NCBI RefSeq assembly: GCF_019968905.1
Contig: NZ_CP079946.1
Location: forward strand, 7,041,356 to 7,105,355
Direction of reading: 5' to 3'
Source: Corallococcus sp. EGB
GTDB lineage: Bacteria > Myxococcota > Myxococcia > Myxococcales > Myxococcaceae
Length of the DNA stretch: 64,000 bases
Part shown: positions 54,221 through 63,774 of the stretch, in pieces
Layout of the letters: every line of letters starts with the position of its first letter
How positions within the stretch are numbered: the stretch's first letter is position 1
Program-made: the position numbers and the translations under genes
Notes under the pieces: model-generated
Database searches by the model: none
Seen by the model: the letters and a program-made list of their open reading frames with translations, nothing else
Told to the model about the DNA's origin: nothing

Positions 54221-54895
54221 GTGTCCATCCTCATCGTCGAAGACGAACTGCGGGTCCGCGCCTTCATCTCCCGGGGCCTCACCGAAGAGGGCTTCCGCGT
54301 GCGCGAAAGCGCGGACGGCGTCGAGGCCCAGGAGCTGATGCGCCACGAGCGCTTCGCCCTCATCATCCTGGACTGGATGCTGCCGGGAATGTCCGGACTG
54401 GACGTGCTCCGGTCGCTGCGCGCGAAGCAGGACGTGACCCCCATCCTCATGCTCACCGCGAAGGACGCGGTCGCGGACCGCATCCAGGCGCTCAATGCCG
54501 GCGCGGACGACTATCTCATCAAGCCCTTCGCCTTCGATGAGCTGCTGGCGCGCATCCGCGCCATCCTCCGCCGCGTCGACAACCGCGCCACGCCGCTGCT
54601 GACCCACGCGGACCTGACCATGGACCCCACCACCCGGAAGGTGGTCCGGGCCGGCGTGGAGATTCCGCTGACCGCCCGGGAGTACGCGCTGCTGCAATTC
54701 CTGCTCGAGCACGCGGGCGAGGTCCTGTCCCGGACCCGCATCGTGCAGGCCGTGTGGGAGCACGACTTCGAGACCTTCTCCAACGTCGTGGAGGTCTACA
54801 TCCGCTATCTGCGGGCCAAGGTGGACATCCCCTTCCCCACCAAGCTCATCCACACCGTGCGCGGCGTGGGCTACGTGCTCCGGAGCCGCGCATGA
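54221..54895 (+). CDS. OmpR-family response regulator
   Basis: The 224-residue regulator starts at GTG. It has a receiver domain with phosphoacceptor Asp51 (ILDWMLPGMSG), the K-P near FAFDEL, and a winged HTH (PLTAREYALLQFLLEHAGEV.., TVRGVGYVL). It is translationally coupled to the following kinase (ATGA). Confidence 0.93.
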   Translation: MSILIVEDELRVRAFISRGLTEEGFRVRESADGVEAQELMRHERFALIILDWMLPGMSGLDVLRSLRAKQDVTPILMLTAKDAVADRIQALNAGADDYLIKPFAFDELLARIRAILRRVDNRATPLLTHADLTMDPTTRKVVRAGVEIPLTAREYALLQFLLEHAGEVLSRTRIVQAVWEHDFETFSNVVEVYIRYLRAKVDIPFPTKLIHTVRGVGYVLRSRA

Positions 54896-56025
54896 GGCGC
54901 CCGCGCTCGCTGCGCGCGCAGTTGACCTTCTTCTTCGCCGGCGCCGTCCTGGGCACGACCCTGCTCTACGGCGCGCTGGTGACGGTGGTGCTGGCCGCCA
55001 GCGAGTTCTTCCAGCACGCGGAGAACCCCAGCCTGGGGCTGCACGAGGGAATCTTCGACGAAGCGCTCCAGGCCCTGGGCGCCATCGTCTTCAGCATGCC
55101 CATCGTGGTGGTGGGGTCCATCGTGGTGGGCGGCGCGCTGGCCCGCAGGGCGCTGGCGCCGCTGCGGGATGCCCGCGACCGGGTCCGTGCCGCGCGGGCC
55201 TCGGAGCTGGACCTGAGCCTTCCCGACCGCGGGACCGGGGATGAGTGGGACACGCTGGCGGCGACCCTGAACGAGCTGCTCTCGGATGCCCGCGCGTCGC
55301 TCGCGCGCATCCAGTCCTTCACCTCCGACGCGGCGCACGAGCTGCGCACGCCGCTCACCATCATCATGGGCGAGACGGAGGTCTGCCTGCGGCGGGAGCG
55401 AACGCCGGAGGAGTACCGCCGCACGCTCTCCATCGTGCTCGACGAGACCCGTCAGCTCAGCGTCCTGGTGGACGCGCTGCTGCAACTGGCGCGCGCGGAT
55501 GCCGGCACCCAGGTCATCACCCAGGAGCCCGTGGAGCTGCATGCCCTGGCGCGCCAGTCCCTCCAGCGCACGGAGCAGCTCCTGGCGGCGCGGTCCCGGA
55601 GCCTGACGCTGGAGCTGACGGGCGCCCCCACGCAGGCCCGGGGCGATCCGGTCCTGTTGACGCACGTGCTGGAGAACCTGCTCTCCAATGCGTGCCGCTA
55701 CGCCCGCGAGCGCATCCGGGTGGAGCTGGACTCGACTCCCACCGGCGTCCTCATCACCGTGGCGGATGACGGCAAGGGGGTGGACGCCGCCTTCGAGGCC
55801 CGGCTCTTCCAGCGCTTCGCCCGCGCGACTCCATCACGGCAGGGCGAGGGCACCGGCCTGGGGCTCGCGGTGTCGAGGACCATCGCCCAGGCGCATGGCG
55901 GCACGCTCGACTACGCGCGGGTCGATGGCGAGAGCCGCTTCACCTTGCGCCTCCCGAGACCGGAGGCGTCTGCCGGGCCACCGCCTCTGGCCGGGCATGC
56001 CAGCGCTGACAGGACCACAGCCTGA
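54892..56025 (+). CDS. OmpR-class sensor histidine kinase
   Basis: The 377-residue kinase has two transmembrane helices (about 10-32 and 62-82), a HAMP-like linker, HisKA with His149 (DAAHELRTPLT) and HATPase motifs (NLLSNACRY, DDGKGV, GLGLAVS). It pairs with the regulator at 54221. The last 86 bases overlap the 3' end of the convergent GT39 gene, more than is usual for convergent genes. Confidence 0.92.
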   Translation: MRRPRSLRAQLTFFFAGAVLGTTLLYGALVTVVLAASEFFQHAENPSLGLHEGIFDEALQALGAIVFSMPIVVVGSIVVGGALARRALAPLRDARDRVRAARASELDLSLPDRGTGDEWDTLAATLNELLSDARASLARIQSFTSDAAHELRTPLTIIMGETEVCLRRERTPEEYRRTLSIVLDETRQLSVLVDALLQLARADAGTQVITQEPVELHALARQSLQRTEQLLAARSRSLTLELTGAPTQARGDPVLLTHVLENLLSNACRYARERIRVELDSTPTGVLITVADDGKGVDAAFEARLFQRFARATPSRQGEGTGLGLAVSRTIAQAHGGTLDYARVDGESRFTLRLPRPEASAGPPPLAGHASADRTTA

Positions 56026-57490
56026 AGGTCGTCACCGGCTGCTCGCCTCGGTGCACCGTCACGGAGGGCAGCTCGCGCACCGACGCGCAATACTCCGTCA
56101 GCCGCACCTCCGCGTCGCGCAGCGGCTGGCGCAGGTCCGACACGATGAGGGCGTCCGCGCCGGGGCGCACCCGGTCCAGCCAGAAGCCATACGCCAGCCC
56201 GTCGCCGCCCAGCGCGGAGTCGGACTGGGTCTCCGGGCGGTCGGGCAGATACCAGGCCAGCTCGCTGGCCGTCTTGTAGCCCCACCCCACCACCATTGGC
56301 GCGGGCGTACCGGCCGCCGCGCGGTGGAGTTGCACGGCATTGGCCAGCTCGCGCCAGCCGCTCACCAGGTTGTCGCGCTCGCGGAAGGGAATCCAGGGGC
56401 AGAGCGGCATCAGGTACATGCCGATCATCAGCACCGCGCCCACGCCCACGCTCAGCGCCGCGTAGCCACGCACGGCCCGGTGCTCACGCAATGCCCACGC
56501 GCCCGCGGCGGCGGCCACCATCACGCCCAGGTAGGCGGGGGCCACCCAGTTCATCTTCACCCAGTGCAGGGGACTCACGAGGGTGAACAGGGCGAGTCCC
56601 GGCACGCTGGCGAATGCCAGCAGCCGGGCACGGTCATCCCCCCGCCAGGCCTGGCGAACGAGGACGCCCGCCGCCACCCACAGCGCCACGTAGAGCAGCG
56701 GCCCCACGGCCAGCGCCTGCAGGCCCAGGTAGCGCCCCACGAGGAAGGCATGAAAGCCATCCACCGTGTGGGCACGGCCCGTGGTCTGGAACGCGAAGGA
56801 GGCCCACGCATGCTCGTGGTTCCAGAGCAGCACCGGTGAGAACACCGCGAGCATGACGAGGCAGGCGGCGTAGGGATGCGCGGTGCGCAGGGCCTCGCGG
56901 CCCCGCCGTGTCACCAGCGCCGTCCCGAGCACCTGGAGCGGTAGCAGCGCGGCGGTGTACTTCGACAGCAATCCACAGCCACAGAGCAGGCCCAGCAGGT
57001 ACCAGCGCCAGCCCAGGCGCCCGGGGCCCTGTCCATCCGGCAGCACCAGTTCGCAGAGCACACGCAGCGCGGCGGCCCAGAAGAGCACGAGCGGGACGTC
57101 CGGCGTCATCACCACCGCCCCCAGGCCGAAGAGGACCGTGGCGTTCGCGGCGACCGCCGTCAGCACCCCGACCGCGGGCGAGTACAACCGTTTGCCGAGT
57201 GAAAAGAGGAGGCCCCCGAGTGCCGCCGAGGACAGGATGGCGGGCAGGCGCAAGGCAAGCTGCGAGCTGCCCAGGAGGCGGACGGACAAAGCCATCCACC
57301 AGGCGCACATGGGAGGATGGTCCAGATAGGACAGGTCCAGGTGGCGCGTGTATTGCCAGTAGTAGGCTTCCTGCGGCGCCAGCTCCACCTGCTCCGAGTA
57401 GAGCAGCCGCACGAGCACGAGCACCCCGGTCGCGCCCAGGCCCCATGACCACCCACGGCGCCAGGAGGCGGCTCCGGATGTGCTTGGCAT
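55940..57490 (-). CDS. GT39-type glycosyltransferase (membrane)
   Basis: The 516-residue integral protein has about 10-12 transmembrane helices and the ArnT/PMT-like first periplasmic loop (APQEAYYWQYTRHLDLSYLDHPP). Such enzymes transfer sugars from polyprenyl-phosphate to lipid or protein. The long hydrophilic C-terminal segment (about 420-516) is periplasmic. Its 3' end overlaps the kinase gene by 86 bases. The substrate is not evident. Confidence 0.83.
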   Translation of the reverse strand: MPSTSGAASWRRGWSWGLGATGVLVLVRLLYSEQVELAPQEAYYWQYTRHLDLSYLDHPPMCAWWMALSVRLLGSSQLALRLPAILSSAALGGLLFSLGKRLYSPAVGVLTAVAANATVLFGLGAVVMTPDVPLVLFWAAALRVLCELVLPDGQGPGRLGWRWYLLGLLCGCGLLSKYTAALLPLQVLGTALVTRRGREALRTAHPYAACLVMLAVFSPVLLWNHEHAWASFAFQTTGRAHTVDGFHAFLVGRYLGLQALAVGPLLYVALWVAAGVLVRQAWRGDDRARLLAFASVPGLALFTLVSPLHWVKMNWVAPAYLGVMVAAAAGAWALREHRAVRGYAALSVGVGAVLMIGMYLMPLCPWIPFRERDNLVSGWRELANAVQLHRAAAGTPAPMVVGWGYKTASELAWYLPDRPETQSDSALGGDGLAYGFWLDRVRPGADALIVSDLRQPLRDAEVRLTEYCASVRELPSVTVHRGEQPVTTFRLWSCQRWHARPEAVARQTPPVSGGAR

Positions 57491-57780
57491 CTGGCATCCC
57501 TTCGCCCCGATGACACCCGGGCATCCCTGTGCCGGAGCGCGAGGCGCCCCGAGTCATGCCTGATGTGGGCGGCTCGTGTCCGTGAGCCCCCGCCTCCCTG
57601 AGAGACTTTTCATCGCCGATTCATCTTCGCCACACCCATTCGTCCTGGCGTCACGTGCGGTGTTCATTGGGCCGGGGCCGGGGCAGGAGGTGCGAATGTG
57701 GGCATCTTCACGCCCGTGCCCTTCTACGCGGCGCGACATCGGCATAGAGAGCGAGCAGACACACGTCCCAAGGAGGACCG

Positions 57781-58350
57781 ATGTCGCCGCGCCCGCTCAT
57801 GCCGTGGTTGTTGCTGGTGGCCCTTGTTACTGCCTGCGCATCCTCGCCGCCGGAGCAGAGAAGGCGGCCGCCCCCCAGGGTGCTCTTCGAGTCCCCCCTC
57901 GCGTTGCTGCTGGAGCATCACGAGGAGCTGATGCTGAACACCGACCAGCTGATCAAGATCGGCCAGATGGACGAAGCCCTCACCGCGGCCAACAAGCCCC
58001 TGCGTGAGCAACTCCGGGAGGTCTGGCATCCCGCCCCCCCCCCGGGCGGACGGCCTCCGCCCGGAACCGGGATGACCGGAAGGAACGCCCCGGTGGGCCT
58101 GGGCGGACGGCCTCCGTACCGGCCCCCCGAGCGCCCCGCCGCGCCCCTCAGCGAGGAGGACAAGAAGCGGCAGCAGGCCATTCTCCAGGCGATGGAAGAC
58201 AACGAGGCGGCGGCGTACCGCCAGGTCGAAGCGCTCCTGGATGAGCCTCAGAAGGTGAAGGCGCGGGAGCTGCTTGAGAAGCAGCGCGAGGAGCGGGCCC
58301 GCGCGCGTGAGTCGATGCAGCGTCCCCCCGAAGAGCCCCCCGCCCTGTAG
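57781..58350 (+). CDS. CpxP/Spy-like periplasmic lipoprotein
   Basis: The 189-residue product has a lipoprotein signal (ALVTAC) followed by a helical, Pro-rich and charged region: helices EHHEELMLNTDQLIKIGQMD and RQQAILQAMEDNEAAAYRQVEAL around a Pro/Gly linker. The periodic Leu/Gln/Glu helices resemble LTXXQ-type proteins (CpxP/Spy) without a clear LTxxQ. A perfect AGGAGG site sets the start. The role is probably envelope-stress or metal-related, low certainty. Confidence 0.55.
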   Translation: MSPRPLMPWLLLVALVTACASSPPEQRRRPPPRVLFESPLALLLEHHEELMLNTDQLIKIGQMDEALTAANKPLREQLREVWHPAPPPGGRPPPGTGMTGRNAPVGLGGRPPYRPPERPAAPLSEEDKKRQQAILQAMEDNEAAAYRQVEALLDEPQKVKARELLEKQREERARARESMQRPPEEPPAL

Positions 58351-58561
58351 CTCCACCTCGTGCATGCGCTGACGCTGGCGCCTCCGGCGACGTCGTACGC
58401 GGGGCTACCGTCTCCTCGCAGGGTGGGGACCCTCCCGGTGGACCCGTCGAAGCCAAAGTCAGACGCGTCCGAGACCGCTGTCTGCCCATCGCGGGTCCGC
58501 TCGCGGCACGAGCTCCGTGGGCGACACCCGAGGCCCCGGTGATAGGTTCCGCGAGACACCC

Positions 58562-60703
58562 ATGACCTCTCGCGCAAAGCCCTTCGTCCTCCTCGCGCTG
58601 CTCGCCTCGCTCAGCGCCTCCGCCCAGGCTCCGTCGTCCCCGCTGGCCCCCATCTCCCCCACCACCGGCCTGGTGCTCCGGGACGATGTGGTGCGCGCCC
58701 TCATCCAGGAGAGCTCGGGGGACCGCATCCATGATGGCGTGCAGCGCCTGTCCCTCCTCGCGCGAGACAGCCTCGATGGCTATTCGGAGGCGGCCGCCTG
58801 GATGAAGTCCGCCGCCGAGGCCGCGGGGCTCCAGGACGTCCGGTTGGAGGCGATGAAGGACGGTCCCCAGTGGCGGGCCACGCGCGGCGAGCTGTGGGTG
58901 GCCGGTCCCCACCGCTACCAGGTGACGTCCTACGCGGATCTGCCCATGTCGCTGGCGGCGGGCAGCGGCAGCTTCGAGGGCACGGACCTGGACCTGGTCG
59001 ACGTGGGCATGGGCACCCAGGACTCCGACTACGCAGGCAAGGACGTCAAGGGCAAGGTGGTGCTCACCCAGGGGCCGTTCTCGGCCACGCTGCGCAACGC
59101 CGTGGTGAAGTACGGCGCCGTGGGCCTGGTGTCGTCCTACTCGACACCGCCCTGGGACGCGCCCCACCGCATGGACGGCGACTTTCCGGAGCAGGTGGGC
59201 TGGGCCGGCGTCCCCCGGAGCCTCTTCCCGCAGGGCATGCGGATGCCCTTCCTGTTCATGGTGTCGGACCGGCGGGGGCGGGAGCTGCGCACCCAGCTGC
59301 GGGAGGGCCCGGTGAAGGTGGACGTGAGCGTCGCCACGCAGGCGCCCACGGGGCATCTCAGCATCGTCAGCGGCGTCATCCCCGGGACGCACGCGGGCGA
59401 GGAGGTCGTCCTCACCGCCCACCTGGACCATTACAAGCCCGGAGCCAACGACAACGCGTCCGGCTCCGCCACGTTGTTGGAGCTGGTGCGCACGTACACC
59501 GCGCTCATCCGGCGGGGCGTGCTGCCGCCGCCGGTGCGCACCCTGCGCGTGCTGTGGCTGCCGGAGTTCGAGGGCACCCGCGAGTGGTTCGCCCACCACG
59601 GCGCTGAGCCGGTGCGGCGGGTGGCGCAGTTCAACTTCGACATGCTCGGCGCCAGCCTGACCCGCTCCCACTCCCGCTTCCTGGTTTCGTACACGCCGGA
59701 CTGGAACGGCAGCTTCGTGAACGCCGTGTCCGAGTCCACGGTGGACTTCATGAACCGCTTCAACAGCGTGGCCTACCCGCCGAGGAAGGATTTCCGCATC
59801 GGCTCGGTCACCGGCTCGAGGGATCCGCTGGACGCGCACATGGACCGCTACAGCCGGGGCTCGGATCACCAGATCTTCAACGACTACGGCATCCCCGGCG
59901 TCGCCTACTCCACGTGGCCGGACGACGGCTACCACACCAGCGGCGACCGGCCGGAGAACGTGGACCCCACCCAACTGCACCGGACCGTCTTCGCGGGCCT
60001 CGCAGGCGTCACCGTCGCGGCGTGGGCCGAGGGGCCGGGTGCCCTGGAGCTTTCGCGCCTGGTGGCGGTGCACGGCGCGAAGCGCGTGGCCGAGGACGAG
60101 TTCCGGGCACGCCGCGACCTGGCCGCGAAGCCCGACGCGGAGGTTCCCGGCTTCGCCCGCCTGGCACGCGCGGCAGTGCGCGCCGGCTACCAGCGTGAGC
60201 GCGACGCCCTGCGCTCCTGTCTGCCATTGGGCGCGCCCGCCGAGCCGGTGAAGGGGCTGGTCCGGGCCCTGGAGAACGCCGAGGAGCAGGCCCTGGCGCG
60301 CCTGGAAGCGGACGGCAAGGCGCGCAAAGTGTCCCTGAAGGAGCCCGCCCCGAGCGAGGCCGAGCGTCGCGCGCGGGCCTTCACTCCGCGTCGCGTGAAG
60401 GGCCAGGAGCTCGCGTCGTTCGACGACGTGGAGCGCGGTGCCGCCCCCGAATCCAAGGCCCGCGTGGACACCGTGAAGAGCGCCATGAACACCGCGGCCA
60501 CGGCCCTGCGGGAGCGGGGCGAGAGCGAGCTGCGCTTCTACCAACTGGCGGATGCGCTCGCGAGCTACGCCGACGGCAAGCGCTCCGTGGCCGACATCCG
60601 CGACGCGGCCTATGCCGAGTACGGCTATGTCTTTCCCGTGGAGGCCCTGCTGGAGCTGTTCGGGCTGCTGGAGCAGGGCGGCATCATGACGCGCGGGCGA
60701 TAG
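58562..60703 (+). CDS. secreted M28 family metallopeptidase
   Basis: The 713-residue peptidase has a signal peptide (LLALLASLSASAQA), an N-terminal PA-like insert region and a M28 zinc domain with TAHLDHY and GANDNASGSATLLEL (metal ligands His and Asp), then LPEFEGTREW and further ligands Asp in NFDMLGA and His in YHTSGD. It should be an aminopeptidase. A long C-terminal helical part of about 200 residues follows. The start at 58562 opens the signal peptide. It converges with a reverse-strand gene with a 20-base overlap. Confidence 0.9.
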   Translation: MTSRAKPFVLLALLASLSASAQAPSSPLAPISPTTGLVLRDDVVRALIQESSGDRIHDGVQRLSLLARDSLDGYSEAAAWMKSAAEAAGLQDVRLEAMKDGPQWRATRGELWVAGPHRYQVTSYADLPMSLAAGSGSFEGTDLDLVDVGMGTQDSDYAGKDVKGKVVLTQGPFSATLRNAVVKYGAVGLVSSYSTPPWDAPHRMDGDFPEQVGWAGVPRSLFPQGMRMPFLFMVSDRRGRELRTQLREGPVKVDVSVATQAPTGHLSIVSGVIPGTHAGEEVVLTAHLDHYKPGANDNASGSATLLELVRTYTALIRRGVLPPPVRTLRVLWLPEFEGTREWFAHHGAEPVRRVAQFNFDMLGASLTRSHSRFLVSYTPDWNGSFVNAVSESTVDFMNRFNSVAYPPRKDFRIGSVTGSRDPLDAHMDRYSRGSDHQIFNDYGIPGVAYSTWPDDGYHTSGDRPENVDPTQLHRTVFAGLAGVTVAAWAEGPGALELSRLVAVHGAKRVAEDEFRARRDLAAKPDAEVPGFARLARAAVRAGYQRERDALRSCLPLGAPAEPVKGLVRALENAEEQALARLEADGKARKVSLKEPAPSEAERRARAFTPRRVKGQELASFDDVERGAAPESKARVDTVKSAMNTAATALRERGESELRFYQLADALASYADGKRSVADIRDAAYAEYGYVFPVEALLELFGLLEQGGIMTRGR

Positions 60704-61289
60704 GGACTGGCCACCACGTCCGGCCAGGCTCCAAGCACGCCCCGGCCCGCTCCCGCGTCCGCTGGACGCACTCGTCCATCAGCCGCCCCAGCTCCGGCTG
60801 GGGCAACACCCCGTTGGTTTCGAGGAAGGACTCGTCGACTCCGGGGATGTTGGGGAGCGCGGGCGTCCGCCGCGTCTCCAGCGCGTCCAACGCCTGACGC
60901 AACGCCTGCCGTGCCTTGCCGCCGCCCCGCTCCGGGGCGAAGGCGATGATGTCCCAGGCCAGCTCCGCGTGGCGGCCCTCGTCCTCGGAGATGACCGCCA
61001 GCGTCTCACGCACGACGGGGCCGCTGGCCCGCCTCGACGCTTCACCGGCGACGCTGGCGGCCAGCCCCTCCCCCAGGCATCCCTCCAGCAACGACCCGCG
61101 CACCAGCCGGGCCCATGCATCACCTTCGTCCGGGCCGGGCTGCTGGGGGCGCTCCTGTGCCAGCTCCGGAATCGCACCCGCGCTCCAGGGCAGCCCCGGG
61201 TAGGCCCGCGCGAGCGCGAAGCACCGCCGGGAATGACGGACCTCATCCAGGGCGCGACGGGCCACGCGAGCGCGCCCCTTGAGCCGCAA
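60684..61289 (-). pseudogene. ferritin-like (VOC-free) di-iron protein gene lacking its 5' part
   Basis: The frame of about 200 residues contains two E-x-x-H-like motifs (LDEVRHSRRCF and SEDEGRHAELAW) and the family pattern of ferritin-like four-helix proteins, but begins at a TTG without a ribosome site. The usual first helix with its own Glu ligand (near an EHASVA motif) is missing. Upstream sequence encodes a different micro-ORF. It is probably a 5'-truncated gene. The C-terminal tail LMDECVQRTRERAG is intact. Confidence 0.55.
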
Positions 61290-61389
61290 GCACGCGTCCC
61301 TTCGAGAAGTCCGTGTGGTCGATGACGTAGCGGTTCCAGATCACGACCCCGATCGTCAACCCCATCGTCGCGGTGCCAATGGCCGTCAT
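61243..61389 (-). CDS. micro-ORF 2 (48 aa), membrane-type N-terminus
   Basis: The frame MTAIGTATMGLTIGVVIWNR... begins with an ATG overlapping the stop of micro-ORF 1 (ATGA). It has one hydrophobic helix and then a basic tail that overlaps the truncated ferritin-like gene, so its C-terminus is uncertain. It could be a small membrane peptide. Recognised family: none. Confidence 0.35.
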   Translation of the reverse strand: MTAIGTATMGLTIGVVIWNRYVIDHTDFSKGRVLAAQGARSRGPSRPG

Positions 61390-61499
61390 GATGGCCCCTG
61401 AAGCGCGGGAGCCCTTCGCAGGGCGCTGAGCCCGAGCGCGAAGAATCCGGGCCCCGGAAGGAAGATGACCCCGCCCAACATCACGACGAATCCAAGCAT
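61386..61499 (-). CDS. micro-ORF 1 (37 aa), PGPG-motif membrane peptide
   Basis: The 37-residue product reads MLGFVVMLGGVIFLPGPGFF then ALGLSALRRAPALQ. It has a predicted single transmembrane helix with LPGPGFF, resembling the PGPGW small membrane family. The start follows AAGGG with a six-base spacer. It lies 77 bases downstream of the C39 exporter gene, with a 9-bp hairpin between (61523-61555). Confidence 0.5.
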   Translation of the reverse strand: MLGFVVMLGGVIFLPGPGFFALGLSALRRAPALQGPS

Positions 61500-61522
61500 G
61501 CACGGCCCTTTCGAATGTTCGC

Positions 61523-61555
61523 GGCCCCTGGCACATCTCCCCGGCTCCAGGGGCC
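61523..61555 (-). promoter_or_regulatory. hairpin between exporter and micro-ORFs
   Basis: GGCCCCTGG (61523-61531) and CCAGGGGCC (61547-61555) form a perfect 9-bp inverted repeat with a 15-base loop, without U tract, between the exporter stop and the micro-ORF start. Confidence 0.5.
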
Positions 61556-61575
61556 TTGGCTGCACAGGCAGGGCG

Positions 61576-63774
61576 TCAGAGCTGCGCGGCCACCAGCCTG
61601 GCGTAGTTCCCTTCCTGTTGCAGGAGCGCCTCGTGGCGCCCCTGCTCGACGATGCGCCCGTTCTCCATGACCAGGATGAGGTCCGCCTTGCGGATGGTGC
61701 TCAGCCGGTGCGCGATGACGATGCGGGTGCAGTTCAGGGAAGCCAATGCATCCTGGACCCGGTGCTCCGTGACGGCGTCCAGGGCGCTCGTCGCTTCATC
61801 CAAGAGGAGGATCTTCGGCTCCCGGACCAGGGCGCGAGCCAATGCCAGACGCTGCCGCTGCCCCCCGGACAGGGACATTCCCCGGTCCGCCAGCGGCGTG
61901 TCGTACTGGAGGGGCATGGCCATGATGTCATCGTGGATCTGCGCCTGCTTCGCCGCGTCCACGATGCGCGCCGGGGGCACCGAGGGGTCGCTGAGCGCGA
62001 TGTTCGCGCGCAGGGTCGTCCCGAAGAACGACGGCTCCTGCAGGACGATGCCCACCTGTCCCCGCACCGCGCTCAAGGACAGCTCCGACAGGTCGACCCC
62101 GTCGTAGAGCACCCGTCCGCCCGTGGGCAGGTAGAGCCCCAACAGCAGGTTCGCGAGCGTGCTCTTCCCCGCGCCGGAGCGCCCCACGATGGCCACCAGC
62201 TGCCCAGGCTCGATGCGCACGGACACGTCCTGGACCACCATGGACGACAGGGGGCTGAAGCGGAACGACACGCGCTCCATCTCGATGCGGCCCTGGAGGT
62301 CCACGCGGGCCTCCGGCCGTGCCGTGTCGCGCTCCGCCGGGGTGTCCAGCACCTCGTCGATGCGCTCGACGTAGCTGCCCACCAGTTGCAGCTGCCCCAT
62401 CGTGGCCACCAGGTTCGCCAGTGGTGTGAGCAGGGCCACGGCCAGCGCGTTGAGGCTCAACATCGTCCCCAGGCTCAGCTTGCCCTCCAGCACCTGCAGC
62501 GCGCCCAGGCATAACAGCAGCAGCGGCGCGCTCAACTTCAGCGTGCCGGAGAGGGCATCCACCCAGGCGGTCAGCCGGCCTCGCGCGAGCGTGACGTTGA
62601 GCACGTCCACGAAGAGGCCGGAGTAGTGCTGGACGGCGCGCTGCTCCGCGCCGAAGGCCTTCAGCGTCTGCATGCCCGTCAGCATCTCAATCTGGTAGCT
62701 CTGGTTGCGCGCCTCCAGCTCCAGGTTCCGGGCGAGGAGGCTGCGCTGCTGGCGCCGGGACGCCCAGAACACCAGCAATTGCAGCGCGCCCAGGCCGCCC
62801 ACCAGCAGGGCCGTGCCGGGGCTCGCCACGACCAGGATGACGAGGTAGAGCACCACCAGCAGGCCATCCAGCAGCGTGGACACGAGGCTGGAGGAGAGCA
62901 CCTCGCGCACGGTGGACGTGACGTTGAGGCGCGCCATCAGGTCACCCGCCGCGCGCACCTGGAAGAAGGGATACGCCAGTGACACCAGGTGCTCGAGGAA
63001 CCCGAGCGTCATGTCCGAGTCCACCCGCGTGCGCAGCTCCAGCAGCAGATGACTGCGCACCAGCGAGGTCAGCAGGTGGAAGCACACCAGCGCGCCCAGC
63101 CCCACGCCCAGCACCAGCAGCAGGTGGTAGTCGCCCCGGGGAACGACCCGGTCCACCACCAGGCCCGTCAGCAGCGGGATGGAGAGCGTCAGGACCTGCA
63201 ACATCAACGACAGGACGAACACCCGCGTGAGCGTCTGGGATTGGCGCGCGAACTTCTCCACGTAGCGGGACATGCGCCGGGCCTTGCCCGGGCCGCGCAC
63301 GAAACCCTCGCCGGGCTCGAAGAGCAGCGCCACGCCGGTGAAGAACTGGCGGAACTGCTCCATGAGCACGAAGCGTCGGCCCTGCTCCGGGTCGACGATG
63401 TGCACGCCTTCGGGGGTCCACCGCTCGAAGACGACGTAGTGGGTGAACTTCCAATGGAGGACCGCCGCCGGGGGCAGGAAGGGCACGCCGTCCAGGTCGA
63501 TGGAGACGCCCCGCCCCCGCAGGCCGAAGGTGCGCCCCGCGGCCAGCAGGTGCGCCGCCGCGAGCCCGGCCTGGGCGGCTCCCGTCACCCGCCGCACCTC
63601 GTCCAGGCCCACGCCCCGGCCGTGGAAGCCCAGCACCATGGCCAGGCACGCGAGCCCGCACTCCGCCGCGGTCATCTGCCGCACTTCCGGGATGCGCCGG
63701 CCGCGCGCCGCTTCCTGCAGCCGCCTCAGCGCGGGGAAGCGCTCCACGAGTCCCCGTCCCGTCTCATCCGCCAT
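61576..63774 (-). CDS. C39-peptidase ABC exporter (bacteriocin/T1SS type)
   Basis: The 732-residue protein has an N-terminal C39 cysteine protease with Gln33, Cys39 (QMTAAECGLAC), His112 (FTHYVVFE) and Asp128 (IVDPE), a six-helix transmembrane domain and an ATPase with Walker A GRSGAGKST, signature LSGGQRQRLALA and Walker B ILLLDEATSALD. The protease cleaves double-Gly leader peptides during export. All catalytic residues are present, so it looks active. It overlaps the adaptor gene upstream by 11 bases and is followed by two micro-ORFs. Confidence 0.94.
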   Translation of the reverse strand: MADETGRGLVERFPALRRLQEAARGRRIPEVRQMTAAECGLACLAMVLGFHGRGVGLDEVRRVTGAAQAGLAAAHLLAAGRTFGLRGRGVSIDLDGVPFLPPAAVLHWKFTHYVVFERWTPEGVHIVDPEQGRRFVLMEQFRQFFTGVALLFEPGEGFVRGPGKARRMSRYVEKFARQSQTLTRVFVLSLMLQVLTLSIPLLTGLVVDRVVPRGDYHLLLVLGVGLGALVCFHLLTSLVRSHLLLELRTRVDSDMTLGFLEHLVSLAYPFFQVRAAGDLMARLNVTSTVREVLSSSLVSTLLDGLLVVLYLVILVVASPGTALLVGGLGALQLLVFWASRRQQRSLLARNLELEARNQSYQIEMLTGMQTLKAFGAEQRAVQHYSGLFVDVLNVTLARGRLTAWVDALSGTLKLSAPLLLLCLGALQVLEGKLSLGTMLSLNALAVALLTPLANLVATMGQLQLVGSYVERIDEVLDTPAERDTARPEARVDLQGRIEMERVSFRFSPLSSMVVQDVSVRIEPGQLVAIVGRSGAGKSTLANLLLGLYLPTGGRVLYDGVDLSELSLSAVRGQVGIVLQEPSFFGTTLRANIALSDPSVPPARIVDAAKQAQIHDDIMAMPLQYDTPLADRGMSLSGGQRQRLALARALVREPKILLLDEATSALDAVTEHRVQDALASLNCTRIVIAHRLSTIRKADLILVMENGRIVEQGRHEALLQQEGNYARLVAAQL

